From positions 124,001 to 188,000 of the forward strand of contig NZ_QGTL01000009.1 in NCBI RefSeq assembly GCF_003182135.1: a stretch of DNA of 64,000 nucleotides. The letters run 5' to 3'. This document shows, one piece after another, positions 33,742-42,666 of the stretch. The notes under the pieces are model-generated. The model was not told where the DNA came from and searched no databases. It was given only the letters and a program-made list of their open reading frames with translations. Numbering within the stretch: the first letter of the stretch is position 1; the number at the start of each line of letters is the position of its first letter. The DNA comes from Nocardia neocaledoniensis. GTDB lineage: Bacteria > Actinomycetota > Actinomycetes > Mycobacteriales > Mycobacteriaceae. The translations under genes were made by a program, and so were the position numbers.

Positions 33742-36647
33742 TCGTGGCCTCCGTCGTTGTACTGGATCTCGGCACGGCCACTGCGAACGCCGCTGAGATG
33801 TCTGGTCAAGTTGTTTCGGATCTCCTCGGGATCGCGGGGGCCCGCTTCCTCGGCGGGGGTGAGACCGCCGGGGACGAGCTGAGCGCCCGGTTTACGGATC
33901 GGCAGCCCGCCGACGGTGCGCGAGGACGTCGGCGGATTACCCGCGCTGGCCGCTGCCGACCAACCCGCGTCGCCGGGGGAACTCCATGATGCTCCGTTGC
34001 CGCCGGAATCGGCACCGGCGGAAGCGGGTTCGACGAGCCATTCCGAGACCATCCGCTGGTAGATGGGGGTCGGCGCCTCGCCGGTGACCGGCTGCAGGCG
34101 GGGGCTCGAGGTGGGGATCGGGTCGGCGGGCGCCGGTTCGGGCGCCCGCGCGGGTTCGGCCGGGACCTGACCGGACTCGGTGAGTTCGGTCAGCTTGGAG
34201 GCCGGAACGCGTTGCGGCAGGCCGAGGGTCCGCGGGGTCACGCCGTTCGCCGGGGCGGCAGCGGGGCCGGCCGCCGGTTCGGCGAGGGGCGCTGGCGACA
34301 GCGGGGTCGCCGCGGGCGGGGTCGGCGTGGGCGTCGTCGACGCGGGGGGAGTCGACGTGCGCGGAGCCGCAGCGACCGGCAGGTCGTCGGTGTCGTGCTC
34401 GTGCTCGGCCCACAGGCCGGTCGGCTCCTCCTCGACCGCGGCCTCGGCGGGCGCGGGCTCCGGTGTCCGCTCCGGCGCGCCCGGCACCGGAGCTGGCGCA
34501 GGCACGGCCGACGGGCGACGTTGCGGCAGACCGGCGCTGGTCAGCGGGGCCATGCTCGGCTCGGGCCGGTCGTCGTCGAAGCCGGGCGCGACCGGACCGG
34601 TCGGCACCAGCGGCGTCGCGCCGTTCAGCGCGGGCAGCACGAGCGGATCGGGCGTGCCGGGGGCCGTGATCGGGTTGGGTCCGGTGATGTCGGCGGGAGT
34701 CAGCGCGTGCGGGCCGATCGCGGGCGCGGCGAGCGCGTGCGAACCGGTCGAGACGATCGGGTTGGGTCCGGTCACCGGACCGGCGGCCGCGGCGGGCGCG
34801 GGCGCGACCAGCGCGCTGGGCAGATGCACGCTCGCGGTGATGCCCGGCTGCGGCGCCTGCCCGGAGGTGCGCCGCAGGCTGACGGTGATGGTGTGCCGCT
34901 TGGCGAGCCTGCCGACCACGAAAAGACCCATGCGACGTGCGGTTTCGATGGTGACCTCGCCACCGGAGGCGAGGCGGTCGTTGGTCGTCTGCAGGTCTTC
35001 GGCCGACATGCCGAGGCCGCGGTCGGTGATCTCGATGAGATAGCCGCCGTCGACCGCGCGGCCGACGATCACCGCCACCGAGGTGCTCGGCGGCGAATAG
35101 CGCAGCGCGTTGTCGATCAGCTCGGCGAGCAGATGCTCGATGTCGACCGCTGACTCACCGGCGACCACACCGTCGGGCACATTGCCGATCTCGACGCGCT
35201 GGTAGTCCTCCACCTGCGAGACCGCGCTCCAGAGCATGTCCGACAGCGGCACCGGCGGCAGGTGGCCGCGGCGCAGAACGGTGCCCGCGAGCACGAGCAG
35301 GTTGTCGCCGTTGCGGCGCATGCGGGTGGCGAGGTGGTCGAGCCGGAACAGCGTCTGCAGCCGCGACGGGTTGTCCTCGTCGTGCTCGAGTTCCTCGATG
35401 AGCGCGAGCTGCTGCTCGACCAGCGACTGGCTGCGCCGCGACAGCGTCTCGAACATGTTGCCGATCTGCAGGCGCAGGCGGGCCTGGTCGGCGGCCAGGT
35501 TGAGGGCCTGCTCGTGGATCTCGTCGACGGCGCGGGCGAGCTGACCGACCTCGTCGGTGGAGTGGACGCCGACCGGCGCGATCTCGGGCGTCGCGCCGCC
35601 GCTGCGCACCACGGCCAGCTCGTCGGGCAGCTTCACGTGCGCCACCTCGAGCGCGTCGCGGCGCAGCCTGCGCACCGGGACGACGAGCGTGCGGGCCACG
35701 GCCAGCGCCAGCGCCAGGCCGGCGAGCAGCATGCCGAGCACGAGGGTGGTCTCGCGCAGCGCGCCGGTCTGCGCGGTGGCGGTGTTCTCGTCGAGCGTGT
35801 GGTCGATGAGGTCGAGCAGCGAGGAGATGCTCGAGGCGTAGGTGTCGGCGCTCACCTGCAGGGTGTTGAGCACCGCGGCGTTGGTGGTCGGGTCGCCGTT
35901 GTTCTGGCTGAACACGCTGATCCTGGTCTGTACCGCGTCCAGCAGCGAGGCCATGGCGCCCGCGTTCTGCGGCAGGATCATGCCGTAGGTCTTGATCATG
36001 GTCGACTCGGAGCCGAGCTCGACGAGCATCTGGGCGCGGGCGCTCTGGCTGCGGCCCGCGTCGGGGGAGACCACCAGGGTGCGTTCGCGGGTGAGCACGC
36101 GGCGGGCCTGGTGCAGCGCGGTCAGCTGGAGGAAGTAGCGCTGCACGATGAAGTCGTCGACCTGCGGGGTCTTCGACAGCGCGTTGCCGATCCGCTCGCC
36201 GATCTCGTCGGTCTGCTCGCCGACCATCGCGGGCGACCCGCCGCGCACCGTGTTGCGCAGGGTGGCGCCGGTGGCGGTGGCCGCGGTCAGCTCGCTGGCG
36301 ACCTCGGGGTCGATCGTCGCCGAGCGCAGCGCGTTCTGGACCTCGGCGAGCGCCTGGTCGTAGGTGGTGAGCGCGGCGTCGGTCTGCGGGTCGGCGATCG
36401 CGCCCCAGTTGGCCGTCGCGGCGACGGCGAGTTGTTCGGTCGCGGTGGCGAATTTGACGACCGGCCGGATGACGGTGGCTTGCTCGGTGGCGGCACCGAG
36501 CTGCGTCATCGTCTGCAGCTCGTTGTTGATACGCAGCACGGCGAAGGTGGTCGCCAGCATCACCGGCAGCACCAGCACGACGCCGACCTTGCGGGTGACG
36601 GACCAGTTCGACAGGCTGAATTGCCAGGAGCGCGATGCAGGTTCCAT
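33738..36647 (-). CDS. cvnA: Conservon sensor histidine kinase-like protein with nitrate/nitrite-sensing domain (CvnA)
   Basis: 969 residues. A first membrane helix (VGVVLVLPVMLATTFAVL) is followed by a ~280-residue extracytoplasmic NIT-type helical domain, a second helix near residue 340, a HAMP-like segment, a degenerate dimerisation region (RLDHLATRMRRNGDNLLVLAG) and an HATPase domain (ELIDNALRYSPPSTSV, ITDRGLGMSAED). The last ~300 residues are Pro/Ala-rich and probably disordered. It starts at ATG 36647; longer in-frame versions reach into non-coding sequence. It is the membrane input of the conservon. Confidence 0.93.
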   Translation of the reverse strand: MEPASRSWQFSLSNWSVTRKVGVVLVLPVMLATTFAVLRINNELQTMTQLGAATEQATVIRPVVKFATATEQLAVAATANWGAIADPQTDAALTTYDQALAEVQNALRSATIDPEVASELTAATATGATLRNTVRGGSPAMVGEQTDEIGERIGNALSKTPQVDDFIVQRYFLQLTALHQARRVLTRERTLVVSPDAGRSQSARAQMLVELGSESTMIKTYGMILPQNAGAMASLLDAVQTRISVFSQNNGDPTTNAAVLNTLQVSADTYASSISSLLDLIDHTLDENTATAQTGALRETTLVLGMLLAGLALALAVARTLVVPVRRLRRDALEVAHVKLPDELAVVRSGGATPEIAPVGVHSTDEVGQLARAVDEIHEQALNLAADQARLRLQIGNMFETLSRRSQSLVEQQLALIEELEHDEDNPSRLQTLFRLDHLATRMRRNGDNLLVLAGTVLRRGHLPPVPLSDMLWSAVSQVEDYQRVEIGNVPDGVVAGESAVDIEHLLAELIDNALRYSPPSTSVAVIVGRAVDGGYLIEITDRGLGMSAEDLQTTNDRLASGGEVTIETARRMGLFVVGRLAKRHTITVSLRRTSGQAPQPGITASVHLPSALVAPAPAAAAGPVTGPNPIVSTGSHALAAPAIGPHALTPADITGPNPITAPGTPDPLVLPALNGATPLVPTGPVAPGFDDDRPEPSMAPLTSAGLPQRRPSAVPAPAPVPGAPERTPEPAPAEAAVEEEPTGLWAEHEHDTDDLPVAAAPRTSTPPASTTPTPTPPAATPLSPAPLAEPAAGPAAAPANGVTPRTLGLPQRVPASKLTELTESGQVPAEPARAPEPAPADPIPTSSPRLQPVTGEAPTPIYQRMVSEWLVEPASAGADSGGNGASWSSPGDAGWSAAASAGNPPTSSRTVGGLPIRKPGAQLVPGGLTPAEEAGPRDPEEIRNNLTRHLSGVRSGRAEIQYNDGGHE

Positions 36648-36865
36648 CCGCGTGCGTTGCCTCTGCTTCCACGTGTGACCCCGGCCCGCGCGGGGAGGTC
36701 GCGGAGCGATGCAGCGCAGAACCAACTGGAGGTCTTCTTTTACCGCAGGAAAGATACCGTGCTGGGTAGGCATCGGCAATCCGGGCCACGCCGTGGAAAA
36801 TTCGCCGAATATGCGCTGCCACAATGATGCTCCGCGACACCTGTGACTGGCAACGCGCCGCCCCC

Positions 36866-36882
36866 TCTCAGTGCGTTCTCAG
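36866..36882 (+). promoter_or_regulatory. MprA box upstream of mprA
   Basis: Two TCTCAG repeats at 36866-36871 and 36877-36882, 11 bp apart, lie 23 bp before the mprA start. The mycobacterial MprA box is a pair of loosely conserved direct repeats of this kind, and mprA is known to be autoregulated. Confidence 0.75.
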
Positions 36883-36904
36883 TCGGCCACGGCAAACTGG
36901 GCAC

Positions 36905-37591
36905 ATGCGCATTCTGGTAGTCGACGACGATCGCGCCGTGCGGGAATCACTGCGCCGGTCGCTGAGCTTCAACGGCTACACCGTCGACCTGGCGGTGGAC
37001 GGCATGGACGCGTTGGAAAAAGTGGCCGCTGCCAGGCCAGACGCCCTCGTCCTCGACGTGATGATGCCGCGCCTGGACGGCCTGGAAGTGTGCCGCAGGC
37101 TGCGCAGCACCGGCGACGATCTGCCGATTCTCGTTTTGACCGCGCGCGATTCGGTCTCCGAACGGGTGGCCGGGCTCGACGCGGGCGCCGACGATTATTT
37201 GCCGAAACCTTTCGCGTTGGAGGAATTGCTGGCGCGTTTACGCGCGCTGCTGCGCCGTCGCGCGCCCGATCCGGGCGAAGCCTCCGAGGCGATGGTGTTC
37301 GCTGACTTGTCGCTGGATCCGGTGACACGCGAGGTCTCGCGCGGCGAACGCGCCATCAGTCTCACCCGCACGGAGTTCTCGCTGCTGGAGATGTTGATGG
37401 CCAATCCGCGCCGGGTGCTCACGCGCGGGCGCATCCTCGAGGAGGTCTGGGGCTACGACTTTCCCACCTCCGGCAACGCGCTCGAGGTCTACATCGGCTA
37501 TCTGCGCCGCAAGACCGAGGCCGACGGCGAGGAACGCCTGATCCACACCGTGCGTGGCGTCGGCTACGTGCTGCGCGAGACCCCTCCGTAG
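36905..37591 (+). CDS. mprA: Response regulator MprA
   Basis: 228 residues. The receiver domain has MRILVVDDDRAVRESLRRSL, the phosphoacceptor in LDVMMPRLDGLEV and the lysine in YLPKPFALEELLAR. The C-terminal OmpR-type winged helix shows ISLTRTEFSLLEMLMANPRR and EVYIGYLRRK. The sequence is almost the same as M. tuberculosis MprA as I remember it. With MprB it controls envelope stress, pepD and sigE/sigB. It ends 10 bp before mprB. Confidence 0.97.
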   Translation: MRILVVDDDRAVRESLRRSLSFNGYTVDLAVDGMDALEKVAAARPDALVLDVMMPRLDGLEVCRRLRSTGDDLPILVLTARDSVSERVAGLDAGADDYLPKPFALEELLARLRALLRRRAPDPGEASEAMVFADLSLDPVTREVSRGERAISLTRTEFSLLEMLMANPRRVLTRGRILEEVWGYDFPTSGNALEVYIGYLRRKTEADGEERLIHTVRGVGYVLRETPP

Positions 37592-37601
37592 GCGGCGGGC
37601 G

Positions 37602-39050
37602 ATGGCACACAAGGAGCCGGCCGTCGCGGTCCTGCGCCCACCCGACACGGGTGAGATGCGACCGCCGATGCCGCTGACCCGCTCGGTCTCGCTGCGCTGG
37701 CGGGTGACGCTGCTGGCGGCCTCGGTGGTGCTCATCGCCGTCGCGGTCACCTCGATCGCGGCCTACGCGATGGTGGCGCGCGCGCTCTACGCCGACGTCG
37801 ACGCCCAGCTGGAGGCGCGCGCGGCGACCATGATCAACAACAATTTCGAGACGCTCGGCTTCCAGTCGATCGTGCTGGCCGGGCTGTTCTCCAACGACGT
37901 CGGCGTCGCGCTGATCTACGCCGACCACAAGCCGTACATGCCGCCGCAGCAGACGATCCCGCCGGTGGGCGTGCAGGAGCTCGCCGTCGCCGACGGCAAG
38001 CTCAACTCCTCGCTGCGCACCGTCGGAGATCAGCGCGTGCTCGCCGTGCGCACCCACAGCGGCGCGACGCTGATCATCTCGCAGAAGCTCTACCGCACCC
38101 GCGAGGTGCTCGACCGGCTGGCCTGGCTGCTGTTCGTCGTCGGCGCCTGCGGCGTCGTGCTCGCCGCCGCGGCGGGCACCGCCGTCGGCCGCACGGGCCT
38201 GCGTCCCATCGCCCGGCTCACCGCCGCCACCGAACGCGTCGCCCGCACCGACGACCTGACCCCGATCCCCGTCACCGGTGACGACGAATTGGCCAGGCTC
38301 ACCGAGAGTTTCAACACGATGCTGCGCGCGCTGGCCGAGTCGCGCGACCGGCAGCGCAGGCTCGTCGCCGACGCGGGTCACGAGCTGCGCACCCCGCTCA
38401 CCTCGCTGCGCACCAATATGGAGCTGCTCATCGCCTCCGGTCGTCCCGGGGCGCCGCAGCTGCCCGACGAGGACATGGCCGAACTGCGCGCCGATGTCGT
38501 CGCCCAGATCGAGGAGCTGTCCACCCTGGTCGGCGACCTGGTCGACCTGGCCCGCGAGGACGCGCCGGAAACCGTCTACGAGCGCGTCGATCTGGGCGAG
38601 GTGGCCGAGCGCGCGCTGGAACGGGCGCGCCGCCGCGGCACCGGCATCACCTTCGCCGCCGAGCTGCGGCCGTGGTTCGTCTACGGGCACGAGGCCGGGC
38701 TCGAACGCGCGGTGCTCAATGTCCTCGACAACGCGGCCAAGTGGAGTCCGCCCGACGCCGAGGTGCGGATCAGCATGCGTCCGGCCGGTCCCGGACTGCT
38801 CGAGCTCGCGGTCGCCGACGCGGGACCCGGCATCCCGCCGGGGGAGCGCGAACTGGTCTTCGAGCGCTTCTACCGGACCACGGCCTCGCGCTCGATGCCC
38901 GGCTCCGGACTTGGGCTCGCGATCGTCAAGCAGGTCGTCACCAAACACGGCGGCACGATCGCGGTCGACACCTCCGACCGCGGTGGCACGCTGGTCCGGA
39001 TCGTGCTGCCCGGCGAGGCGCCGCTCCCGGACGACGCGGCGACGATCTGA
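37602..39050 (+). CDS. mprB: Sensor histidine kinase MprB
   Basis: 482 residues. Two membrane helices (LLAASVVLIAVAVTSIAAYA near residue 35 and LLFVVGACGVVLAAAAG near 185) flank an extracytoplasmic sensor loop. HAMP, the H-box VADAGHELRTPLTSL and the ATPase N/G boxes (VLDNAAKWSPPDAEV, DAGPGIPPGE, GSGLGLAIVKQVV) follow. It phosphorylates MprA under surfactant or cell-wall stress. It is cotranscribed with mprA. Confidence 0.97.
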   Translation: MAHKEPAVAVLRPPDTGEMRPPMPLTRSVSLRWRVTLLAASVVLIAVAVTSIAAYAMVARALYADVDAQLEARAATMINNNFETLGFQSIVLAGLFSNDVGVALIYADHKPYMPPQQTIPPVGVQELAVADGKLNSSLRTVGDQRVLAVRTHSGATLIISQKLYRTREVLDRLAWLLFVVGACGVVLAAAAGTAVGRTGLRPIARLTAATERVARTDDLTPIPVTGDDELARLTESFNTMLRALAESRDRQRRLVADAGHELRTPLTSLRTNMELLIASGRPGAPQLPDEDMAELRADVVAQIEELSTLVGDLVDLAREDAPETVYERVDLGEVAERALERARRRGTGITFAAELRPWFVYGHEAGLERAVLNVLDNAAKWSPPDAEVRISMRPAGPGLLELAVADAGPGIPPGERELVFERFYRTTASRSMPGSGLGLAIVKQVVTKHGGTIAVDTSDRGGTLVRIVLPGEAPLPDDAATI

Positions 39051-39084
39051 CCGACCCAGGAGTCTCGGCGAACTGACGGCCCGA

Positions 39085-39101
39085 TCTCAGCCGCTTCTCA
39101 G
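39085..39101 (+). promoter_or_regulatory. MprA box upstream of pepD
   Basis: TCTCAG at 39085-39090 and 39096-39101 has the same 11-bp step as the box upstream of mprA, 45 bp before the pepD start. This supports an independent MprA-driven promoter for pepD. Confidence 0.75.
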
Positions 39102-39145
39102 TACCCGTCACGAAGCTGGTCAGCAAGCGTGAGGAGACAGCAACC

Positions 39146-40663
39146 ATGACCGACGATCCCCAGCAGCGCCCCGCCGAGCAGCCCGGAGATCCCGCGGCGG
39201 GCAGCGCGGATCACCCGTTCCCGGCCACGGGGCCGCAGGCACCCGAGACCGGCGCCGCGCCGACCCGCGGCAGCGCGCATCCCGATGCCGCCGCACCGCT
39301 CCCCGGCGACGGACGACCCGGCGGACCGGTGTCGTCGTACGACGCGGCGACCGACCGCTCCCAGCAGTACGGAGCAGGGCAGCCCTACGGCGCGCCACAG
39401 CACCGGAGCGCGCAGCACCACAGCGCGGCGCAGCAGCACGGCGCGGCACCGCACTTCGGCACGGCGGAGGCGCAGCACACCGCGCCCCTGCCCGGATACG
39501 GCTACACGCCGCAGGGTGGTCAGCCCGGTCCCTATGTCGCACAGGCGCCCGCGCCGCAACGCAAACCGTTGCGCCTGGGCCTCGTCGCGGGGGCGACGGC
39601 GCTGGCTCTCGTCAGCGGTGGCATCGGCGGTGTCGTCGGAGCGCTCGCGACCGGGTCGGAGTCGGCGCCGGTGACCAACGCGCTCGACGCGCCCAAGCCC
39701 AATGTCAACAATGTCGCCAACGCGCCCGCCGGGTCCACCCAGGCGGTAGCCCAGCGGGTGCTGCCGAGCGTGGTGATGATCAAGGTGGCCGGGACGCGGG
39801 CTTCGGGGGAGGGCTCCGGGGTCGTGCTGTCCTCCGACGGCCTGATCCTCACCAACAACCATGTCGCGGCGGGGGCCGGTTCCGCGGCGAAGATGGAAGT
39901 GGTGTTCAGCGACGGTAGTTCCGCGCCGGCGACCATGATCGGCGCCGACCCGGTCTCCGATCTGGCCGTGATCAAGGTCAGCGGCAAGACCGGTCTCACC
40001 CCGATCGAACTCGGGACCTCCGACGGCATCGCGGTGGGCCAGCCGGTGATCGCCATCGGTTCGCCACTCGGCCTCGCCGGGACCGTCACCACCGGCATCG
40101 TGTCGGCACTGAACCGCCCGGTCTCCACCAGCGGGGAAGGCGCGCCGAGCCAGGTGAATCCGGTGATCGACGCGATCCAGACCGACGCCGCGATCAACCC
40201 GGGCAACTCCGGCGGCGCGCTGGTCGACGCCCAGGGCAAGCTGATCGGCATCAACACCGCCATCGCCAGCCTCGGCGGCGAGGCGACCGGCGCGCAGAGC
40301 GGCTCGATCGGCCTCGGCTTCGCGATCCCGGTGGACCAGGCCCGCCGGGTCGCCGACGAGCTGATCAAGACCGGCCACGCCACCTACGCCCAGATCGGCA
40401 TCAAACTGCGGCCCCAGGACACCGCCGCCCGCGTTCTCGAGGTGACGCCGGGCAGCCCGGCCGACAAGGCGGGCGTGCCCGCGGGCGCGGTGGTCACCAA
40501 GCTCGACGACCGGCCCATCGACTCCGGCGACGCGCTGATCGCGGCGGTCCGCTCGCATCAGCCGGGCGACAAGGTGAAGCTCACCTACACCGACGAGCAG
40601 GGCGGCAACGCCAAGACCGTCGAGGTCACCCTGACCGGCGCGGCGGCGGAGGGCGGCCGATGA
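39146..40663 (+). CDS. pepD: HtrA-like serine protease PepD with PDZ domain
   Basis: 505 residues. The cytoplasmic N-terminal ~140 residues are Pro/Gln/Ala/His-rich. One membrane helix follows (LGLVAGATALALVSGGIGGV), then a trypsin-like domain with the triad in LTNNHVAAGAG (His), DPVSDLAVIKV (Asp) and INPGNSGGALV (Ser), and a PDZ domain (SPADKAGVPAGAVVTKLDD). It acts as an extracytoplasmic protease/chaperone in the MprAB stress circuit. GAGGAGACAGC precedes ATG. It overlaps moaB2. Confidence 0.96.
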   Translation: MTDDPQQRPAEQPGDPAAGSADHPFPATGPQAPETGAAPTRGSAHPDAAAPLPGDGRPGGPVSSYDAATDRSQQYGAGQPYGAPQHRSAQHHSAAQQHGAAPHFGTAEAQHTAPLPGYGYTPQGGQPGPYVAQAPAPQRKPLRLGLVAGATALALVSGGIGGVVGALATGSESAPVTNALDAPKPNVNNVANAPAGSTQAVAQRVLPSVVMIKVAGTRASGEGSGVVLSSDGLILTNNHVAAGAGSAAKMEVVFSDGSSAPATMIGADPVSDLAVIKVSGKTGLTPIELGTSDGIAVGQPVIAIGSPLGLAGTVTTGIVSALNRPVSTSGEGAPSQVNPVIDAIQTDAAINPGNSGGALVDAQGKLIGINTAIASLGGEATGAQSGSIGLGFAIPVDQARRVADELIKTGHATYAQIGIKLRPQDTAARVLEVTPGSPADKAGVPAGAVVTKLDDRPIDSGDALIAAVRSHQPGDKVKLTYTDEQGGNAKTVEVTLTGAAAEGGR

Positions 40664-41205
40664 TGCGTTCGAGCGCGGCACTGTCGTGTGTAAGCGCTAC
40701 GGTGATGAGCATGGACATCGATGCTCCCGTGGCAGGGCGTGCACTGGTTGTTGTCGTCGACGATCGGACGGCGCATGGCGGAGTGGACTCACTCGGCCCG
40801 CTCGTCACCGAGTTGCTCAGCGAAGCGGGCTTCCTCGTCGACGCGTCGGTGACGGTGCAGGCCGAGGAGGTCGAGATCCGCAACGCGCTCAACACCGCGG
40901 TGATCGGTGGCGTCGATCTGGTGATCTCGGTCGGCGGCACCGGGATGTCGCCGCGCGATGTCACCCCGGAGGCCACCACCGAGGTCCTCGACCGGGAGCT
41001 GCCCGGCATCACCGAGGCGCTGCGCGCGTCCGGCCGGGTGGCCGGTTCGCTCGACGCCGGTCTCTCGCGCGGTGTCGCCGGGATCTCCGGCAGCACCCTG
41101 GTGGTGAATCTGCCCGGTACCCGCTCGGCGATCCGCGACGGCATGGCCACCCTCGGCCCGCTCGCGAGCCGGGTGATCGGCGAGCTCTCCGGATTGGACG
41201 AATGA
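40660..41205 (+). CDS. moaB2: MogA/MoaB family molybdenum-cofactor protein
   Basis: 181 residues. The MoCF-binding domain shows RALVVVVDDRTAHGGVDSLG, DLVISVGGTGMSPRDVTPEA and STLVVNLPGTRSAI. This family adenylylates molybdopterin, but actinobacterial copies next to pepD may have other roles. ATG overlaps the pepD stop; an internal ATG (MSMDIDAP, 40708-40710) could also be used. The order mprA-mprB-pepD-moaB2 is conserved in mycobacteria. Confidence 0.92.
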   Translation: MMRSSAALSCVSATVMSMDIDAPVAGRALVVVVDDRTAHGGVDSLGPLVTELLSEAGFLVDASVTVQAEEVEIRNALNTAVIGGVDLVISVGGTGMSPRDVTPEATTEVLDRELPGITEALRASGRVAGSLDAGLSRGVAGISGSTLVVNLPGTRSAIRDGMATLGPLASRVIGELSGLDE

Positions 41206-41402
41206 GGCCGATGGCCACGTCGGACAGCACGTCCCCGCCGGATCCCGAGGCGGCCCGCCGCAAGGCCGCCGAGGCCGCGCGGCTGGCCAGGATCTTCGGT
41301 GACGTGCTGCCCGAGACCACCGGTGACGAGCGCGGCGAGGCCGCCGGCGGCCCGGACAACGACGAATGGTTACGATCCCAGGTTCCACCACACCACGGGT
41401 GA
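41202..41402 (+). CDS. Small hydrophilic protein downstream of moaB2
   Basis: 66 residues: MRPMATSDSTSPPDPEAARR, KAAEAARLARIFGDVLPETT, ending DNDEWLRSQVPPHHG. The ATG overlaps the moaB2 stop (ATGA), so it is coupled. The alanine/arginine-rich helix plus a conserved NDEWLRSQVPPHH-type end suggests a real conserved peptide seen downstream of MoCF genes in related genomes. Function unknown. Confidence 0.7.
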   Translation: MRPMATSDSTSPPDPEAARRKAAEAARLARIFGDVLPETTGDERGEAAGGPDNDEWLRSQVPPHHG

Positions 41403-41923
41403 CCGCACCGTTACCTACGCGGACCGCACGTAAATCGCCCGAACCGAAATGCCGGTTTCGGTACCGGCGAGTAACCGAGGCAATTTCCCAGGACCACGCG
41501 AAAGCGTGGTCCTTTGTCGTGTTCAGGGCTCCAACCGGTGTACCGACGGTACCGGTCAATCGGCCTTAACACATCACGTGCCGAATGCATAAATGCACGT
41601 CAAAGCATGTGACGATGTCCGACCGTGTGGCGGGGGTCACTATGAAATTTACGAACTGTTTCGTTGCCTGAACATCATCTGAGCGTTTAATGTTCGCCAT
41701 CGAGCCATCAACTATCGGTCCCCGCAGTACCCCACTTCTATGCGTTGAACCACCCGGTGGAACCCTGGCTCGGGTTCGCCACACCGGCCCCGGCCGTATC
41801 GTCGAAATAACAGTTGGTTACGTAACGGCAACAAAGGGGCGACACACTGAGCTGGGCCTGTGAGGTCCACCCGTCCGGTCTCGAAAGTCGAGACCGGCTG
41901 TTAGACACCTGATGAGGGGAAGT
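41403..41923. promoter_or_regulatory. AT-richer regulatory region upstream of the porin cluster
   Basis: About 520 bp without a gene of normal size. It contains the operon terminator (41490-41516), paired ACCGGT elements (41534-41539 and 41551-41556), an inverted repeat ACGTGC/GCACGT (41576-41581 and 41595-41600), and a palindrome GTTACGTAAC (41817-41826) about 98 bp before the first porin. A nine-codon ORF at 41642 (MKFTNCFVA) follows a GGGGG run and may be chance. Base composition differs from flanking genes, consistent with a large, complex porin promoter. Confidence 0.45.
41490..41516 (+). terminator. Terminator of the mprAB-pepD-moaB2 region
   Basis: The perfect stem AGGACCACGC/GCGTGGTCCT has a GAAA tetraloop and is followed by TTTGTCGT. 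Confidence 0.88.
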
Positions 41924-42601
41924 ATGAGCGAGAACCGCACCACCGGTGTGCGCCGCGGCGCCCGTGCCGCGGGCGTCGGCGCTGCCGCGGCCGCCGTGGC
42001 TTTCGGCCTGCTGTCGACCGGTGCCGCCAATGCCGACACCTTCGTGCCGTTGCCGGACGGACAGAAGGTCGGTCCGAATGTGACCATCACCCGCACGCAC
42101 GAGAGCGCACTGATCTCGCCGTCGATGGCCGCCAACGGCGCGGGTCGCGTCGTCTGGGTCTCCGGCTCGGCGATCGCCGAGGTCGCCGAGACCCCCGAGG
42201 GCGAGGTCGGCCCCTGGAACGGTCCGTCCGGCCGTCCCGGCTCCAACAACTCCTCCACCCACGGCACCTCCCAGCTGAACACCGGCTACATCGTCGGTTG
42301 CCAGGTGAGCATCGCCGACGACGCCATCGGCGCCGGTGTGTCCGGTGGCCTGAGCACCAGCGGCGTGAGCGCCGGCGGCTCGATCGGTGTCAACCTGGGC
42401 CCGGGCGAGGTCAAGTTCGTCCAGATCAGCTCGAAGGACATCCAGAAGGCGGGCACCTACGCCATCGATTACCAGGACGCGGAAATCGAGATCCAGGGCT
42501 GCGCCGGCTACGCGCAGGCCCGGGCGTACACCGTGGTCGAGATCATCGGCGACCACTACTCGAAGACCACCCTCTACGGCATGCCGTTCAGCATCGGCTG
42601 A
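41924..42601 (+). CDS. MspA family porin, A-type subunit, copy 1 (NfpA/NfpB-like)
   Basis: 225 residues with a signal peptide ending FGLLSTGAANA; the mature protein begins DTFVPLPDG. MspA-type beta segments include GRVVWVSGSA, NTGYIVGCQVSIADDAIGAG and GCAGYAQARAYTVVEIIGD, ending in an aromatic-Gly end (MPFSIG). Two cysteines (VGCQV, QGCAGY) are kept in all four local copies. GAGGGGAAGT precedes ATG 41924. It should form a water-filled channel in the mycolic-acid outer membrane, probably with the B-type partner, as for the heteromeric NfpA/NfpB of N. farcinica. Confidence 0.93.
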   Translation: MSENRTTGVRRGARAAGVGAAAAAVAFGLLSTGAANADTFVPLPDGQKVGPNVTITRTHESALISPSMAANGAGRVVWVSGSAIAEVAETPEGEVGPWNGPSGRPGSNNSSTHGTSQLNTGYIVGCQVSIADDAIGAGVSGGLSTSGVSAGGSIGVNLGPGEVKFVQISSKDIQKAGTYAIDYQDAEIEIQGCAGYAQARAYTVVEIIGDHYSKTTLYGMPFSIG

Positions 42602-42666
42602 CGTCTTTCGAATCTGACGAATCTTCTTCTCGCTGCGGCGAACTCAATCCTCGAGGGACAAATCCT

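Noticed and set aside
41642..41671. Nine-codon peptide MKFTNCFVA in the region upstream of the porins, as a leader peptide
   Set aside because: No attenuator hairpin or repeated regulatory codons accompany it; too short to separate from chance.
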